Assembly (NCBI RefSeq): GCF_003319115.1
Contig: NZ_QOHF01000001.1
Location: 310,001-374,000, forward strand
DNA from: Geodermatophilus sp. TF02-6
GTDB taxonomy: Bacteria; Actinomycetota; Actinomycetes; Mycobacteriales; Geodermatophilaceae
Length of the DNA: 64,000 bases
Reading direction: 5' to 3'
The notes below the pieces were generated by a model. It made no database searches. It was not told the DNA's origin and saw only the letters and a program-made list of their open reading frames with translations. This document shows, piece after piece, positions 42,546 to 53,761 of the stretch (positions are counted from its first letter, which is position 1; the number at the start of each line of letters is the position of its first letter). Both the position numbers and the translations under genes were made by a program.

Positions 42546-43508
42546 ATGGCCGCCAAGCCCTTCGCCTCCTCCGCCGACCTGGGCGTCAAGGAGCAGACCC
42601 TCGAGGTGCTCGCCGACGGCGTGTACGCGCTGACCGCGGAGGGCGACCCCAACCTCGGCGCCATCGAGGGCGAGGACTTCCTCGTCTGCTTCGAGGCGCT
42701 GGCCACCCCGGTCGCCGCCCGCCGGTGGCTGGCCAGGCTGCGCGAGCACACCGACAAGCCGGTCCGCTACCTGGTGCTGTCCCACTACCACGCCGTCCGC
42801 GTGCTCAGCGCCAGCGCCTTCGACGCCGAGGTGGTCGTGGCCTCCGAGCAGACCAGGCACCTGATCGCCGAGCGCGGCCAGCAGGACTGGGAGAGCGAGT
42901 ACGGCCGGATGCCGCGGCTGTTCGAGGAGCCGGAGTCCATCCCCGGCCTCACCTGGCCGACGCTGACCTTCCGCGACCGCCTGACCATCGAGCTGGGCGG
43001 TGACCGCGGCGAACTGGTGCTGGAGTTCCTCGGCCGCGGCCACACCGAGGGCGACATCGTGGCGTGGCTGCCCGAGCAGGAGATCGTCTTCGCCGGCGAC
43101 CTGGTCGAGTCCCAGGCCGCGCTCTACACCGGCGACGCGTTCCACTTCGACTGGGCCGCCGGCACCCTCGACCGGGTCAAGGCCCTGGGCGCCCAGCAGC
43201 TCATCGGCGGGCGCGGGGCCATCGCCCGCGGCCGCGACCAGGTCGACGCGGCGATCGAGCAGACCCGCGACTTCCTGCTCACCATGCAGCGCACCGTCGG
43301 CGAGGCGCACCGCTCCGGCGGCACGCTGAAGGACGCCTTCGCCGCCACCCACGCCGCCCTGGCCCCGAAGTACGGCGCCTGGCCGATCTTCGAGCACTGC
43401 CTGCCCTTCGACGTGCAGCGGCTGTGGGACGAGCTCTCCGGCATCGAGCGCCCGGTGATCTGGACCGCCGAGCGCGACCGCCAGGTCTGGGACGAGCTGC
43501 AGGGATGA
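42546..43508 (+). CDS. MBL-fold hydrolase-like protein with altered metal motif
   Basis: 320 residues of metallo-beta-lactamase fold. The usual HxHxDH motif reads HYHAVR, so the Asp and third His are missing. GRGHTEGD and FAGDLVE, the other metal motifs, are kept. At most one metal site is complete. It heads the homogentisate cluster: its stop overlaps an ATG of the flavin monooxygenase frame. The start is ATG 42546 (GTGGAGATCCGCT upstream). Perhaps a thioesterase or lactonase for a pathway intermediate; unproven. Confidence 0.82.
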   Translation: MAAKPFASSADLGVKEQTLEVLADGVYALTAEGDPNLGAIEGEDFLVCFEALATPVAARRWLARLREHTDKPVRYLVLSHYHAVRVLSASAFDAEVVVASEQTRHLIAERGQQDWESEYGRMPRLFEEPESIPGLTWPTLTFRDRLTIELGGDRGELVLEFLGRGHTEGDIVAWLPEQEIVFAGDLVESQAALYTGDAFHFDWAAGTLDRVKALGAQQLIGGRGAIARGRDQVDAAIEQTRDFLLTMQRTVGEAHRSGGTLKDAFAATHAALAPKYGAWPIFEHCLPFDVQRLWDELSGIERPVIWTAERDRQVWDELQG

Positions 43509-43516
43509 GGCCCCCG

Positions 43517-45160
43517 ATGACCCAGGACGCACCCGTGCTGGTCGTGGGCGCCGGCCCGGTCGGCCAGACCGCTGCCCTGCTGCTGGCCCGTTGGGGGCTC
43601 CCCGTCGTCGTGCTCGACGGGCGCCCCGAGCGGGACGTGATCGGCAGCAAGGCCATCTGCCAGCAGCGCGACGTCCTCGACGTGTGGGACGCCGTCGGCG
43701 TCGGCGCCGAGGTCGCCCGCCGCGGCGTCACCTGGACCACCGCCCGGACCTTCCACCGCGACGCCGAGCTGTTCAGCTTCCGGTTCACCGACCGCGGGCG
43801 CTCGGCGTTCCCGCCGTTCGTCAACATCTCGCAGTGCGAGACCGAGCGGCTGCTCGACGAGCGCATCGCCGCCGAGCCGCTGATCGACGTCCGCTGGGGG
43901 CACCGGGTCACCGACATCGCCCAGGACGACGCCGGGGTGACCATCGCCTGCGCCACCGCCGACGGCGGGGTCCAGGTGCGCGGATCGCACGCCGTCGCCT
44001 GCCCCGGGCCGCGCGGCGACGTGCGGGCGCTCCTCGGGCTGGCCTTCGACGGGGAGACGTTCTGCGACTCCTTCCTCATCTGCGACATCCGCACCGACCT
44101 GCCCGGCTGGCAGACCGAGCGCCGGTTCTACTTCGACCCGGCGTGGAACCCCGGCCGGCAGGTGCTCATCCACCCCTGCCCGGACTCGACGTTCCGCATC
44201 GACTGGCAGGTGCCGCCGGAGTTCGACCTGGCCGCCGAAGAGGCCTCGGGAGGCCTCGACCGGAGGATCCGGCAGGTCATCGGCGACCGGCCCTACGAGA
44301 TCGTGTGGAGGTCGGTCTACCGGTTCCACTCCCGCGTCGTCGACCGCATGCGCGTGGGCCGGGTCCTCGTCGGCGGCGACGCCGCGCACCTGGTCTCCCC
44401 GTTCGGCGCCCGCGGGCTGAACTCCGGCGTCCTGGACGCGGAGAACGCCGCGTGGAAGATCGCCTTCGTCCGCAGGGGGTGGGCGCCGGAGGCGCTGCTG
44501 GACAGCTACCACGACGAGCGGCACGCCGCGGCGCTGGAGAACATCGAGGTCACCGGCGCGACCATGCGGTTCCTCGTGCCGGGCACCGAGGCCGACGCCC
44601 ACCGCCGCCGCGACGTCCTGGAGCGCGCGGCGACCGACCCCGAGGCCCGGGCGCAGGTCGACTCCGGCCGGCTGGCCGAGCCGTTCTGGTACGTCGACTC
44701 CCCGCTGACCACGCCCGACCCGTCGCGTCCGTTCCCCGGGCGGCCCGCCCGCGGCGACGTCCCGGTGCCGGCGCCGGGGGTCCTCGTGCCCGACTGCCCG
44801 GTCACCGTCCCCGGTCGGCCGGACGTCGTCCGGCTGCGGCAGCTGGCCCGCGAGGGGGTCACCGTGCTCGTCGGGGACGACGCCGTCCTGCCCGCACCGG
44901 TCGGCCTCCCTGCAGGGTCCCGCCGCGAGCCTGCGAGCGGTTGGGGGCAGGGAGGTCCTCTTCTGCCGGTGTCCGTGCACCGCATCCGCGACCTGGACCC
45001 GACACCGGTCCTCCGCGGGGCCCTCGGCGCCCGCCCCGACGAGGTCTGGGTGCTGCGTCCCGACGCGCACGTGGCCGCCGTCCTCACCGATCCGACCGCG
45101 GTCACCGCCGCGGTGGCCCGGTTGCTCGCCCGTCCCGTCCCCGACCCCGTCCCGGCCTGA
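43517..45160 (+). CDS. FAD-dependent aromatic hydroxylase (MhpA/PheA type) with repeat insertion
   Basis: 547 residues. GAGPVGQTAALLLARWG binds FAD at the N-terminus and VLVGGDAAHLVSPFGARGLNSGVLDAENAAWK is the second FAD motif; a thioredoxin-like C-terminal domain follows. Located before hmgA, it may hydroxylate a phenylacetate such as 3-hydroxyphenylacetate to homogentisate (inference). A 51-bp hairpin repeat (44905-44955) is inserted in frame within the C-terminal domain, adding 17 residues (PVGLPAGSRREPASGWG region). An in-frame ATG at 43505 overlaps the upstream TGA and is an alternative start. Confidence 0.85.
   Translation: MTQDAPVLVVGAGPVGQTAALLLARWGLPVVVLDGRPERDVIGSKAICQQRDVLDVWDAVGVGAEVARRGVTWTTARTFHRDAELFSFRFTDRGRSAFPPFVNISQCETERLLDERIAAEPLIDVRWGHRVTDIAQDDAGVTIACATADGGVQVRGSHAVACPGPRGDVRALLGLAFDGETFCDSFLICDIRTDLPGWQTERRFYFDPAWNPGRQVLIHPCPDSTFRIDWQVPPEFDLAAEEASGGLDRRIRQVIGDRPYEIVWRSVYRFHSRVVDRMRVGRVLVGGDAAHLVSPFGARGLNSGVLDAENAAWKIAFVRRGWAPEALLDSYHDERHAAALENIEVTGATMRFLVPGTEADAHRRRDVLERAATDPEARAQVDSGRLAEPFWYVDSPLTTPDPSRPFPGRPARGDVPVPAPGVLVPDCPVTVPGRPDVVRLRQLAREGVTVLVGDDAVLPAPVGLPAGSRREPASGWGQGGPLLPVSVHRIRDLDPTPVLRGALGARPDEVWVLRPDAHVAAVLTDPTAVTAAVARLLARPVPDPVPA
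44905..44955. repeat. 51-bp dispersed hairpin repeat, copy 2 (inside a coding region)
   Basis: Ends in perfect 9-bp inverted arms CCTCCCTGC / GCAGGGAGG. The core matches copy 1 (6340-6390). It is exactly 17 codons and keeps the flavin hydroxylase frame open. Confidence 0.9.
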
Positions 45161-45171
45161 CCGATCCCGTC

Positions 45172-45197
45172 AGGGCCAAAGTGGCCACTATGGCCCT
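45172..45197. repeat. 26-bp palindromic repeat, intergenic copy
   Basis: AGGGCCA-AAGTGGCCACTA-TGGCCCT is self-complementary apart from one base pair, centred on AGTGGCCACT. It fills the gap between the flavin hydroxylase stop and hmgA. Close relatives are inside the biotin carrier gene at 55418-55442 and 55452-55478. Confidence 0.85.
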
Positions 45198-45218
45198 CAG
45201 ACCACGTGAGGTGACCCG

Positions 45219-46424
45219 ATGGCGTTCTACCGACAGGTGGGCGAGGTCCCGCCCAAGCGGCACACCCAGTTCCGCCGTCCCGACGGCGGCCTCTACTACG
45301 AGGAGCTGGTCGGCGAGGAGGGCTTCTCCAGCGACTCCTCGCTGCTCTACCACCGCGGCGTCCCCTCGGCGATCGTCGACGCCCGCCCCTGGCAGCTGCC
45401 CGACCAGACCCTCACGCCGAACGCGCCGCTGGTGCCCCGGCACCTGAAGCTGCACGACCTCTTCCCGGGTGAGGAGCACAAGGCGGTCGATCCGGTGACC
45501 GGGCGGCGGCTGGTGCTGGGCAACGCCGACGTGCGCATCTCCTACGCCGTGTCGTCGCTGCCCAGTCCGTACTACCGCAACGCCACCGGCGACGAGTGCG
45601 TCTACGTCGAGCGCGGCGCGGCCACGGTGGAGACCACCTTCGGCGCCCTCGAGGTGGGCCGGGGTGACTACGTGGTCATCCCCCGGACCACCACCCACCG
45701 CTGGATCCCCACCGGGCCCGAGCCGCTGCGCACCTACGCCATCGAGGCCAACAGCCACATCGCCCCGCCCAAGCGCTACCTGTCCCGCTACGGGCAGTTC
45801 CTCGAGTCCGCCCCGTACTGCGAGCGGGACCTGCGCGGGCCGGCCGAGCCGCTGACCGCCGAGGGCGGCGACGTAGAGGTCTACGTCAAGCACCGCGGTC
45901 CCGGCCCCGGCGGGCTGGCCGGCACGGTGCACGTCGTCCCCGAGCACCCGTTCGACGTGGTCGGCTGGGACGGCTGCCTCTACCCGTACGCGTTCAACGT
46001 CGCCGACTTCGAGCCGATCACCGGCCGGGTGCACCAGCCGCCGCCGGTGCACCAGGTCTTCGAGGGCGCCAACTTCGTCATCTGCAACTTCGTGCCGCGC
46101 AAGGTCGACTACCACCCGCTGGCGGTGCCGGTGCCCTACTACCACTCCAACGTCGACTCCGACGAGGTCATGTTCTACGTCGACGGCGACTACGAGGCCC
46201 GCAGGGGTTCGGGCATCGGGCGGGGCTCGATCAGCCTGCACCCCGGCGGGCACTCCCACGGCCCCCAGCCGGGCGCGGTCGAGCGGGCCCTGGGCGTGGA
46301 GTACTTCGACGAGCTGGCCGTCATGGTCGACACCTTCCGCCCGCTCGACCTCGGCGAGGCCGGCACCGCCGCCGACGACGGGCGCTACGCCTGGAGCTGG
46401 TCCGGCCGGGGGCCGTCGGCATGA
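45219..46424 (+). CDS. hmgA: Homogentisate 1,2-dioxygenase
   Basis: 401 residues of the cupin-fold ring-cleaving family. The C-terminal PYYHSNVDSDEVMFYVDGDY and SISLHPGGHSHGPQPG carry the Fe(II) His/Glu ligands. It opens homogentisate to maleylacetoacetate. The start is ATG 45219 with GAGGTGACC upstream; the stop overlaps the next ATG (ATGA). It lacks some N-terminal length seen in eukaryotic enzymes, which is usual for actinobacteria. Confidence 0.93.
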   Translation: MAFYRQVGEVPPKRHTQFRRPDGGLYYEELVGEEGFSSDSSLLYHRGVPSAIVDARPWQLPDQTLTPNAPLVPRHLKLHDLFPGEEHKAVDPVTGRRLVLGNADVRISYAVSSLPSPYYRNATGDECVYVERGAATVETTFGALEVGRGDYVVIPRTTTHRWIPTGPEPLRTYAIEANSHIAPPKRYLSRYGQFLESAPYCERDLRGPAEPLTAEGGDVEVYVKHRGPGPGGLAGTVHVVPEHPFDVVGWDGCLYPYAFNVADFEPITGRVHQPPPVHQVFEGANFVICNFVPRKVDYHPLAVPVPYYHSNVDSDEVMFYVDGDYEARRGSGIGRGSISLHPGGHSHGPQPGAVERALGVEYFDELAVMVDTFRPLDLGEAGTAADDGRYAWSWSGRGPSA

Positions 46425-47299
46425 CGGCGCCGTCCGACCAGCTGTTCGACGGGCTCTTCGACGGGCTCTTCGACGACGCGGCGCTGTTCCCGCCCGGGGA
46501 CGCACCGATGGCCGTCGCCGTCCCGGCGCACCGCGAGCTGCGGGTGCGCCTGGGTGACCTGGTGGGGCCGTTCGTCGTGCCGGCAGCCCGGCTCGGCGAG
46601 CTCACCGAGCACCTCGGGGACGGCTCGGGAGACGACGCGGCGCCGTTCCACGTCTCGCTGATCGCGGCGGCCGGCGACCTGCCGGCCGCCGCGGCCCGGG
46701 TCCGGTCCTCCCCGGGCCTCACGCTGGCCGCCGTCGAGGTGCCGCTGGTCGCCGACGCGGCCGCGGCGCGCGAGGCGGTCCGGGTGCTCGACGAGGTCGT
46801 GCCCGCTGACGTGCCGGCGGCGGTCGAACTGCCCCGCACCGCCGCCCGGGACGAGGTGCTCGACGTCCTCACCGGTACCCGGTACCGCGCCAAGCTGCGC
46901 ACCGGCGGCGTCCGCGCCGCGCTGTTCCCCACACCGCGGGAGCTGGCCGCGACCCTCCACGCCTGCGTCGCACAGCGGGTGGCGCTCAAGTGCACGGCCG
47001 GGCTGCACTCCGCCGTCCGGCGCACCGACCCGACCACCGGCTGCACCCACCACGGCTTCCTCAACGTGCTCCTCGCCGTCGGCGCGCTGACCACCGGAGC
47101 GCCACCGGCCGTCGCTGCCGGGTGGCTCGGCGAGACCGACGCCGGCGCCCTGGTCGCGGCCCTGCGCAGCTGGCCCGCGGAGCGCGCCGCCCGGGCACGA
47201 GCCGTCTTCACCTCCTTCGGCACCTGCAGCGTGCTCGAGCCGGTCGACGACCTCGTCACCCTCGGCCTGCTGCCCTCGCGAGAACGGACCCCCGCATGA
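46421..47299 (+). CDS. Conserved protein of unknown function between hmgA and fahA
   Basis: 292 residues, no family recognised. The N-terminus has a short repeat (LFDGLFDGLFDD, from a 12-bp tandem repeat) then DAALFPPGDAPM. Mid-protein AKLRTGG and VALKCTAGLHSAVRRTDPTTGCTHHGFLNVLLAVGAL look like active-site segments with conserved Lys, Cys and His. It begins on the hmgA stop (ATGA) and precedes fahA, where a maleylacetoacetate isomerase would be expected but is not otherwise present. A role in that step is inference. Confidence 0.75.
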   Translation: MTAPSDQLFDGLFDGLFDDAALFPPGDAPMAVAVPAHRELRVRLGDLVGPFVVPAARLGELTEHLGDGSGDDAAPFHVSLIAAAGDLPAAAARVRSSPGLTLAAVEVPLVADAAAAREAVRVLDEVVPADVPAAVELPRTAARDEVLDVLTGTRYRAKLRTGGVRAALFPTPRELAATLHACVAQRVALKCTAGLHSAVRRTDPTTGCTHHGFLNVLLAVGALTTGAPPAVAAGWLGETDAGALVAALRSWPAERAARARAVFTSFGTCSVLEPVDDLVTLGLLPSRERTPA

Positions 47300-47354
47300 G
47301 AGATCCCCGGAAACGCGCTCCGCTGGCGCTCCCCGTCCCCGCGGGGACCCCGAG

Positions 47355-48545
47355 ATGACCTGGCTCGACCTGCCCGCCGGCACCGGGTTCGGGATCGGCA
47401 ACCTCCCCTACGGCGTCTTCTCCACCGCCGGCAGCGCGCCCCGCACCGGGGTGGCGATCGGCGAGCTCGTGCTGGACCTGGTGGCGGCCACCGGCGACCA
47501 GGTGCACGCCACGGGCTCGCTCAACGCCTTCATGGCCCGCGGGCCGCGGGCCTGGGCGGACCTCCGGGCGCAGCTCACGGACTGGTTCACCGACGCCGCG
47601 CACCGGGCGACGGTGGAGCCGCACCTCGTGCCGCGGTCGGAGGTGACGCTGCACCTGCCGGTCGAGGTCGCCGACTACGTCGACTTCTACAGCTCGCAGC
47701 ACCACGCGGAGAACCTCGGCCGGATGTTCCGCCCCGACTCGGCTCCGCTGACGCCGAACTGGAAGCACCTGCCGATCGGCTACCACGGCCGCGCGGGCAC
47801 GGTGCAGGTCTCGGGCACGCCGGTGGTCCGGCCGAGTGGCCAGCGCAAGGGGCCGACCGACGCCGCGCCCACCTTCGGGCCCTCGCAGCGGCTGGACATC
47901 GAGGCCGAGGTCGGCTTCGTCGTCGGCACGCCGTCCGAGCTCGGTCGGGCGGTGCCGCTGGCCGCCTTCCCCGAGCACGTCTTCGGCGTCTGCCTGGTCA
48001 ACGACTGGTCCGCCCGCGACCTGCAGGCCTGGGAGTACGTGCCGCTGGGGCCCTTCCTCGGCAAGTCCTTCCTCACCTCGGTCTCCCCGTGGGTGGTGCC
48101 GCTGGCCGCGCTCGAGGCCGCCCGGGTCCCGGCGCCGGCCCGCGACGTGCCGCTGCTGCCCTACCTCGACGACGCCGACGAGCCCTGGGGCCTGGACCTC
48201 ACCCTCGAGGTCCGGCTGGGCGGCGAGCTGGTCAGCTGCCCGCCGTTCGGCCAGCTGTACTGGACCCCCGCCCAGCAGCTCGCGCACACGACGGTCAACG
48301 GCGCCAGCCTGCGCACCGGCGACCTGTACGCCTCCGGCACCGTCTCCGGCCCCGAGCGCGACCAGCGCGGCTCGTTCATCGAGCTGTCCTGGGGTGGTGA
48401 GGACCCGCTGACGCTGGCCGACGGGTCGACGCGGACGTTCCTGCAGGACGGCGACGAGGTCACCATCAGCGCCACCGCCCCCGGGCCGGACGGCACCCGG
48501 ATCGCCCTCGGTGAGGTGACCGGGCGGATCGAGCCGACGCCGTGA
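47355..48545 (+). CDS. fahA: Fumarylacetoacetase
   Basis: 396 residues, two domains. The N-terminal SH3-like part begins WLDLPAGTGFGIGNLPYGVF, and the catalytic part has DFYSSQHHAENLGRMFRP (catalytic His), PIGYHGRAG, DIEAEVGFVVG (metal ligands) and NDWSARDLQAWEYVPLGPFLGKSF. It cleaves fumarylacetoacetate to fumarate and acetoacetate, the last step of homogentisate catabolism. Acetoacetate could then be activated by the CoA ligase at 58.6-60.6 kb. The start is ATG 47355, 55 bp after the unknown gene. Confidence 0.95.
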   Translation: MTWLDLPAGTGFGIGNLPYGVFSTAGSAPRTGVAIGELVLDLVAATGDQVHATGSLNAFMARGPRAWADLRAQLTDWFTDAAHRATVEPHLVPRSEVTLHLPVEVADYVDFYSSQHHAENLGRMFRPDSAPLTPNWKHLPIGYHGRAGTVQVSGTPVVRPSGQRKGPTDAAPTFGPSQRLDIEAEVGFVVGTPSELGRAVPLAAFPEHVFGVCLVNDWSARDLQAWEYVPLGPFLGKSFLTSVSPWVVPLAALEAARVPAPARDVPLLPYLDDADEPWGLDLTLEVRLGGELVSCPPFGQLYWTPAQQLAHTTVNGASLRTGDLYASGTVSGPERDQRGSFIELSWGGEDPLTLADGSTRTFLQDGDEVTISATAPGPDGTRIALGEVTGRIEPTP

Positions 48546-48674
48546 GGCGACTCCGGTCGCGGCGTCCCTCGTCGGCGACGGCCGCGGCGCAGGTCCCCGC
48601 GATCCCGTGCACCGCCGGGCGCGGAACCGGACGACCGTAGGGTGGACGCCGACGAGCCACGGGAAGGGACGGCG

Positions 48675-49367
48675 ATGGCGGCAGCCGACGGCGCGAGCGC
48701 GCCGCAGTCGCAGACGCTGGACCGCGGCATCCGGATCCTCGAGCACCTGGCCACCGTCAGCACACCGCAGCCGATCGCGCAGATCGGTCAGGCCGTGGGC
48801 CTGCACCGCTCGATCACCTACCGCCTGCTGCGCACCCTCGAGGACCACCAGCTCGTCGAGCGGGACCCGGCCGGGCACTTCCGGTTGGGTCTGGGCATGG
48901 TCGGCCTGGCCCGCGGGGTGCGCACCGACCTGCAGTCGGCGGCCCTGCCCCGGCTCGACGCGCTGGTGGCGCAGCTGGGGATGACGGCCTTCCTCGTCGT
49001 CCGGGCCGGCGACGAGGCGGTGACCGTCGCCACCGTCGAGCCGCACGACTCGCCCGCGCACGTCGTCTACCGGCCGGGCATCCGCCACCCCGTGGACCGA
49101 GGTGCCCCCGGCCTCGCCCTGCTGCTGCCCGAGGCCCCCTCGGCCGAGGACCGCACGGAGCTCCGGGACGCCCGCCGGCTCGGTTGGGCCACCTCCCGCG
49201 GTGAGGTCATCCCCGGCGTGCGGTCGGTCGCCGCGCCGGTGCTGGGTCCCGACGGCGGCGCCCGCGCGGCGCTGGCCGTGGTCTTCGTCGACGACGCGGC
49301 GGACACGACGTGGATCGGCCGGTCCGTGGCCGGCGCCGCGCGAGAGGTCGCCACCGCCCTCCGCTGA
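48675..49367 (+). CDS. IclR-family regulator of homogentisate genes
   Basis: 230 residues. The winged HTH is at ~22-75 (IAQIGQAVGLHRSITYRLLRTLEDHQLVER), with a shorter IclR effector domain (RHPVDRGAPGLALLLPEAP; GWATSRGEVIPGVRSVAAPV). ATG 48675 has GGGAAGGGAC upstream; a GTG at 48642 is in frame but lacks a good site. It follows fahA on the same strand and ends before a hairpin repeat that separates it from convergent hpd. Confidence 0.88.
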   Translation: MAAADGASAPQSQTLDRGIRILEHLATVSTPQPIAQIGQAVGLHRSITYRLLRTLEDHQLVERDPAGHFRLGLGMVGLARGVRTDLQSAALPRLDALVAQLGMTAFLVVRAGDEAVTVATVEPHDSPAHVVYRPGIRHPVDRGAPGLALLLPEAPSAEDRTELRDARRLGWATSRGEVIPGVRSVAAPVLGPDGGARAALAVVFVDDAADTTWIGRSVAGAAREVATALR

Positions 49368-49399
49368 CCCGCGCCGAGCCTGGTGCCGTGCTGGAACGG

Positions 49400-49450
49400 C
49401 CACCCTCCAGGGTCCCTCCGCCTGAGCCTGGGAGACGTGGGGGAGGGTGG
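49400..49450. repeat. 51-bp dispersed hairpin repeat, copy 3
   Basis: Arms CCACCCTCC / GGAGGGTGG pair perfectly. Compared with copy 2 the arms differ at matched positions on both sides, so pairing is conserved. It lies between the convergent IclR and hpd genes, where it could end transcription from both sides. Confidence 0.85.
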
Positions 49451-49457
49451 TCCTCCT

Positions 49458-52279
<2,822 letters not shown>

Positions 52280-52287
<8 letters not shown>

Positions 52288-53761
52288 GGACGGTCCCCTC
52301 CCTCCGGCGGTGCACGAACAGGCGCAGGTCGGGCTTGCCGACCGCCAGGTCGTGCACGGTCGTCCGCTCCCCCAGTTCGCGCAGCAGGGTGAGCACCGGC
52401 GTCAGGGTCGGGTTGTAGTGCTCGGGCGCGGGCCCGGCGGCGAGCATCGCGTCGACCTGCTCGGCGGGCATGTGCGCCCGCAGCAGCAGCTCCTCGTCGC
52501 TCATCGCGGAGCCGAACTGGCGGCGCAGTTCCTCCGGGGACGGGGGTGGGGGCTCCGACTGCAGCTCCCGGGCCCGCGGCCGGTCGAGGATCCGGTCGAG
52601 CACGTCCGGGTCGATCGGGGCGGTGGGCCGGCCGAAGCTGCCCAGCGCGTACCGGATCACCTGGTCGGGCACGGTCGACCAGCGCTCCCCGATCACGTTG
52701 AACAGCGCCTGCGAGACCACCATCTGGGGGAACGGCGTCACCATGATCGGGTGGCCGAGTTCGGCGCGGACCCGGCCGACCTCCTCGATCAGGCTCTCGA
52801 ACCGGTCCTCCATGCCGATCTCCCGCAGTTGGCGGCGGGTCGTCGTCAGCACGCCCCCGGCGATCTGGTGGTGCAGGAACGCGGCGTCGAAGTCCTGCGG
52901 TCGCCCGGCGGGGAGCTCCTCCGCGGTCGCCAGCCGCTCGAAGAAGTCGCAGGCCAGGCCGAGCGCGCGGTCGTCGACGTCGACGCGGTGGCCCATCTCG
53001 CGGAGGTTGGCCACGGTGCGGCGCACCTCGGGCAGCGACGAGCCGTTGCCGAGCGGCCCGCAGCCGGTCTGCACGACCTCCACGCCGAGCTCGGGCGCGA
53101 TGGAGTAGGTCTGCGGGGAGAGCCCGATGGTGGCGTGCGAGTGCAGCTCCAGCGGCACGTCGCCGAGCTGGGACTCGATCGCGGGGAGGAGCGTGCGAGC
53201 GCGTTCGGCGGTGAGGATGCCCGCCGGGTCCTTGACGTAGACGCGGTCGACGTCGGGGCACTCGCGCATCTGGCGGGCGAGGTCGGCGTAGAAGGCGTCG
53301 TCGTGGACGGCGCTGATGGTGAAGGTCAGCGCCGCGACCACCTCGTCGACGCCGGCCTTCTTCAGCCGGCGGGCGGTGGCGCGGGCGGCGTCCATGTCGT
53401 GCATGGGGTCGAGGACGACGACCCGGTCGATGCCGCCCGCGACCAGCCGGTCGTACACCAGCTGCATGGTGTCGGGGTGGGAGTTCTGCCAGGAGATGAA
53501 GCGGAAGCCGGTGCCGATGAACTGCAGCCTGGTCCTCGGCATGAGCGCGCGGGTGCGCCTGAGGAGCTCCCAGGGGTCCTCCCGGTGGGTGCGGACCAGC
53601 ATGCCCATCGCGGTGCTGGAGCTGTAGTCCAGTGCCCGGAAGCCGACCCGCTCCAGGATCGGCGCCACCTGCAGCACGTGCGCCGTGCGCAGTCCGGCAG
53701 CACCCCACAGGCTCTGGTTGCCGTCGCGCAGGGAGACGTCGACCAGTCCGACGTCGGCCAT
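52280..53761 (-). CDS. Biotin-dependent carboxyltransferase, OadA/pyruvate-carboxylase-like, altered substrate site
   Basis: 493 residues: HMGL-like TIM barrel (1-~280) plus a conserved carboxylase domain. Catalytic elements kept: SLRDGNQS (D8 to S17), carboxylated K177 (VYVKDPAG), and HSH at 207-209. Changes from pyruvate carboxylases: LRDGHQS reads LRDGNQS; HxHDT reads HSHAT; the LLRGxN segment, whose Arg contacts the pyruvate carboxylate, reads FIGTGF (81-86); and WGGATFD is YSSSTAMG. The substrate is therefore probably not pyruvate. The start is ATG 53761, overlapping the biotin carboxylase stop by one base. Confidence 0.85.
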
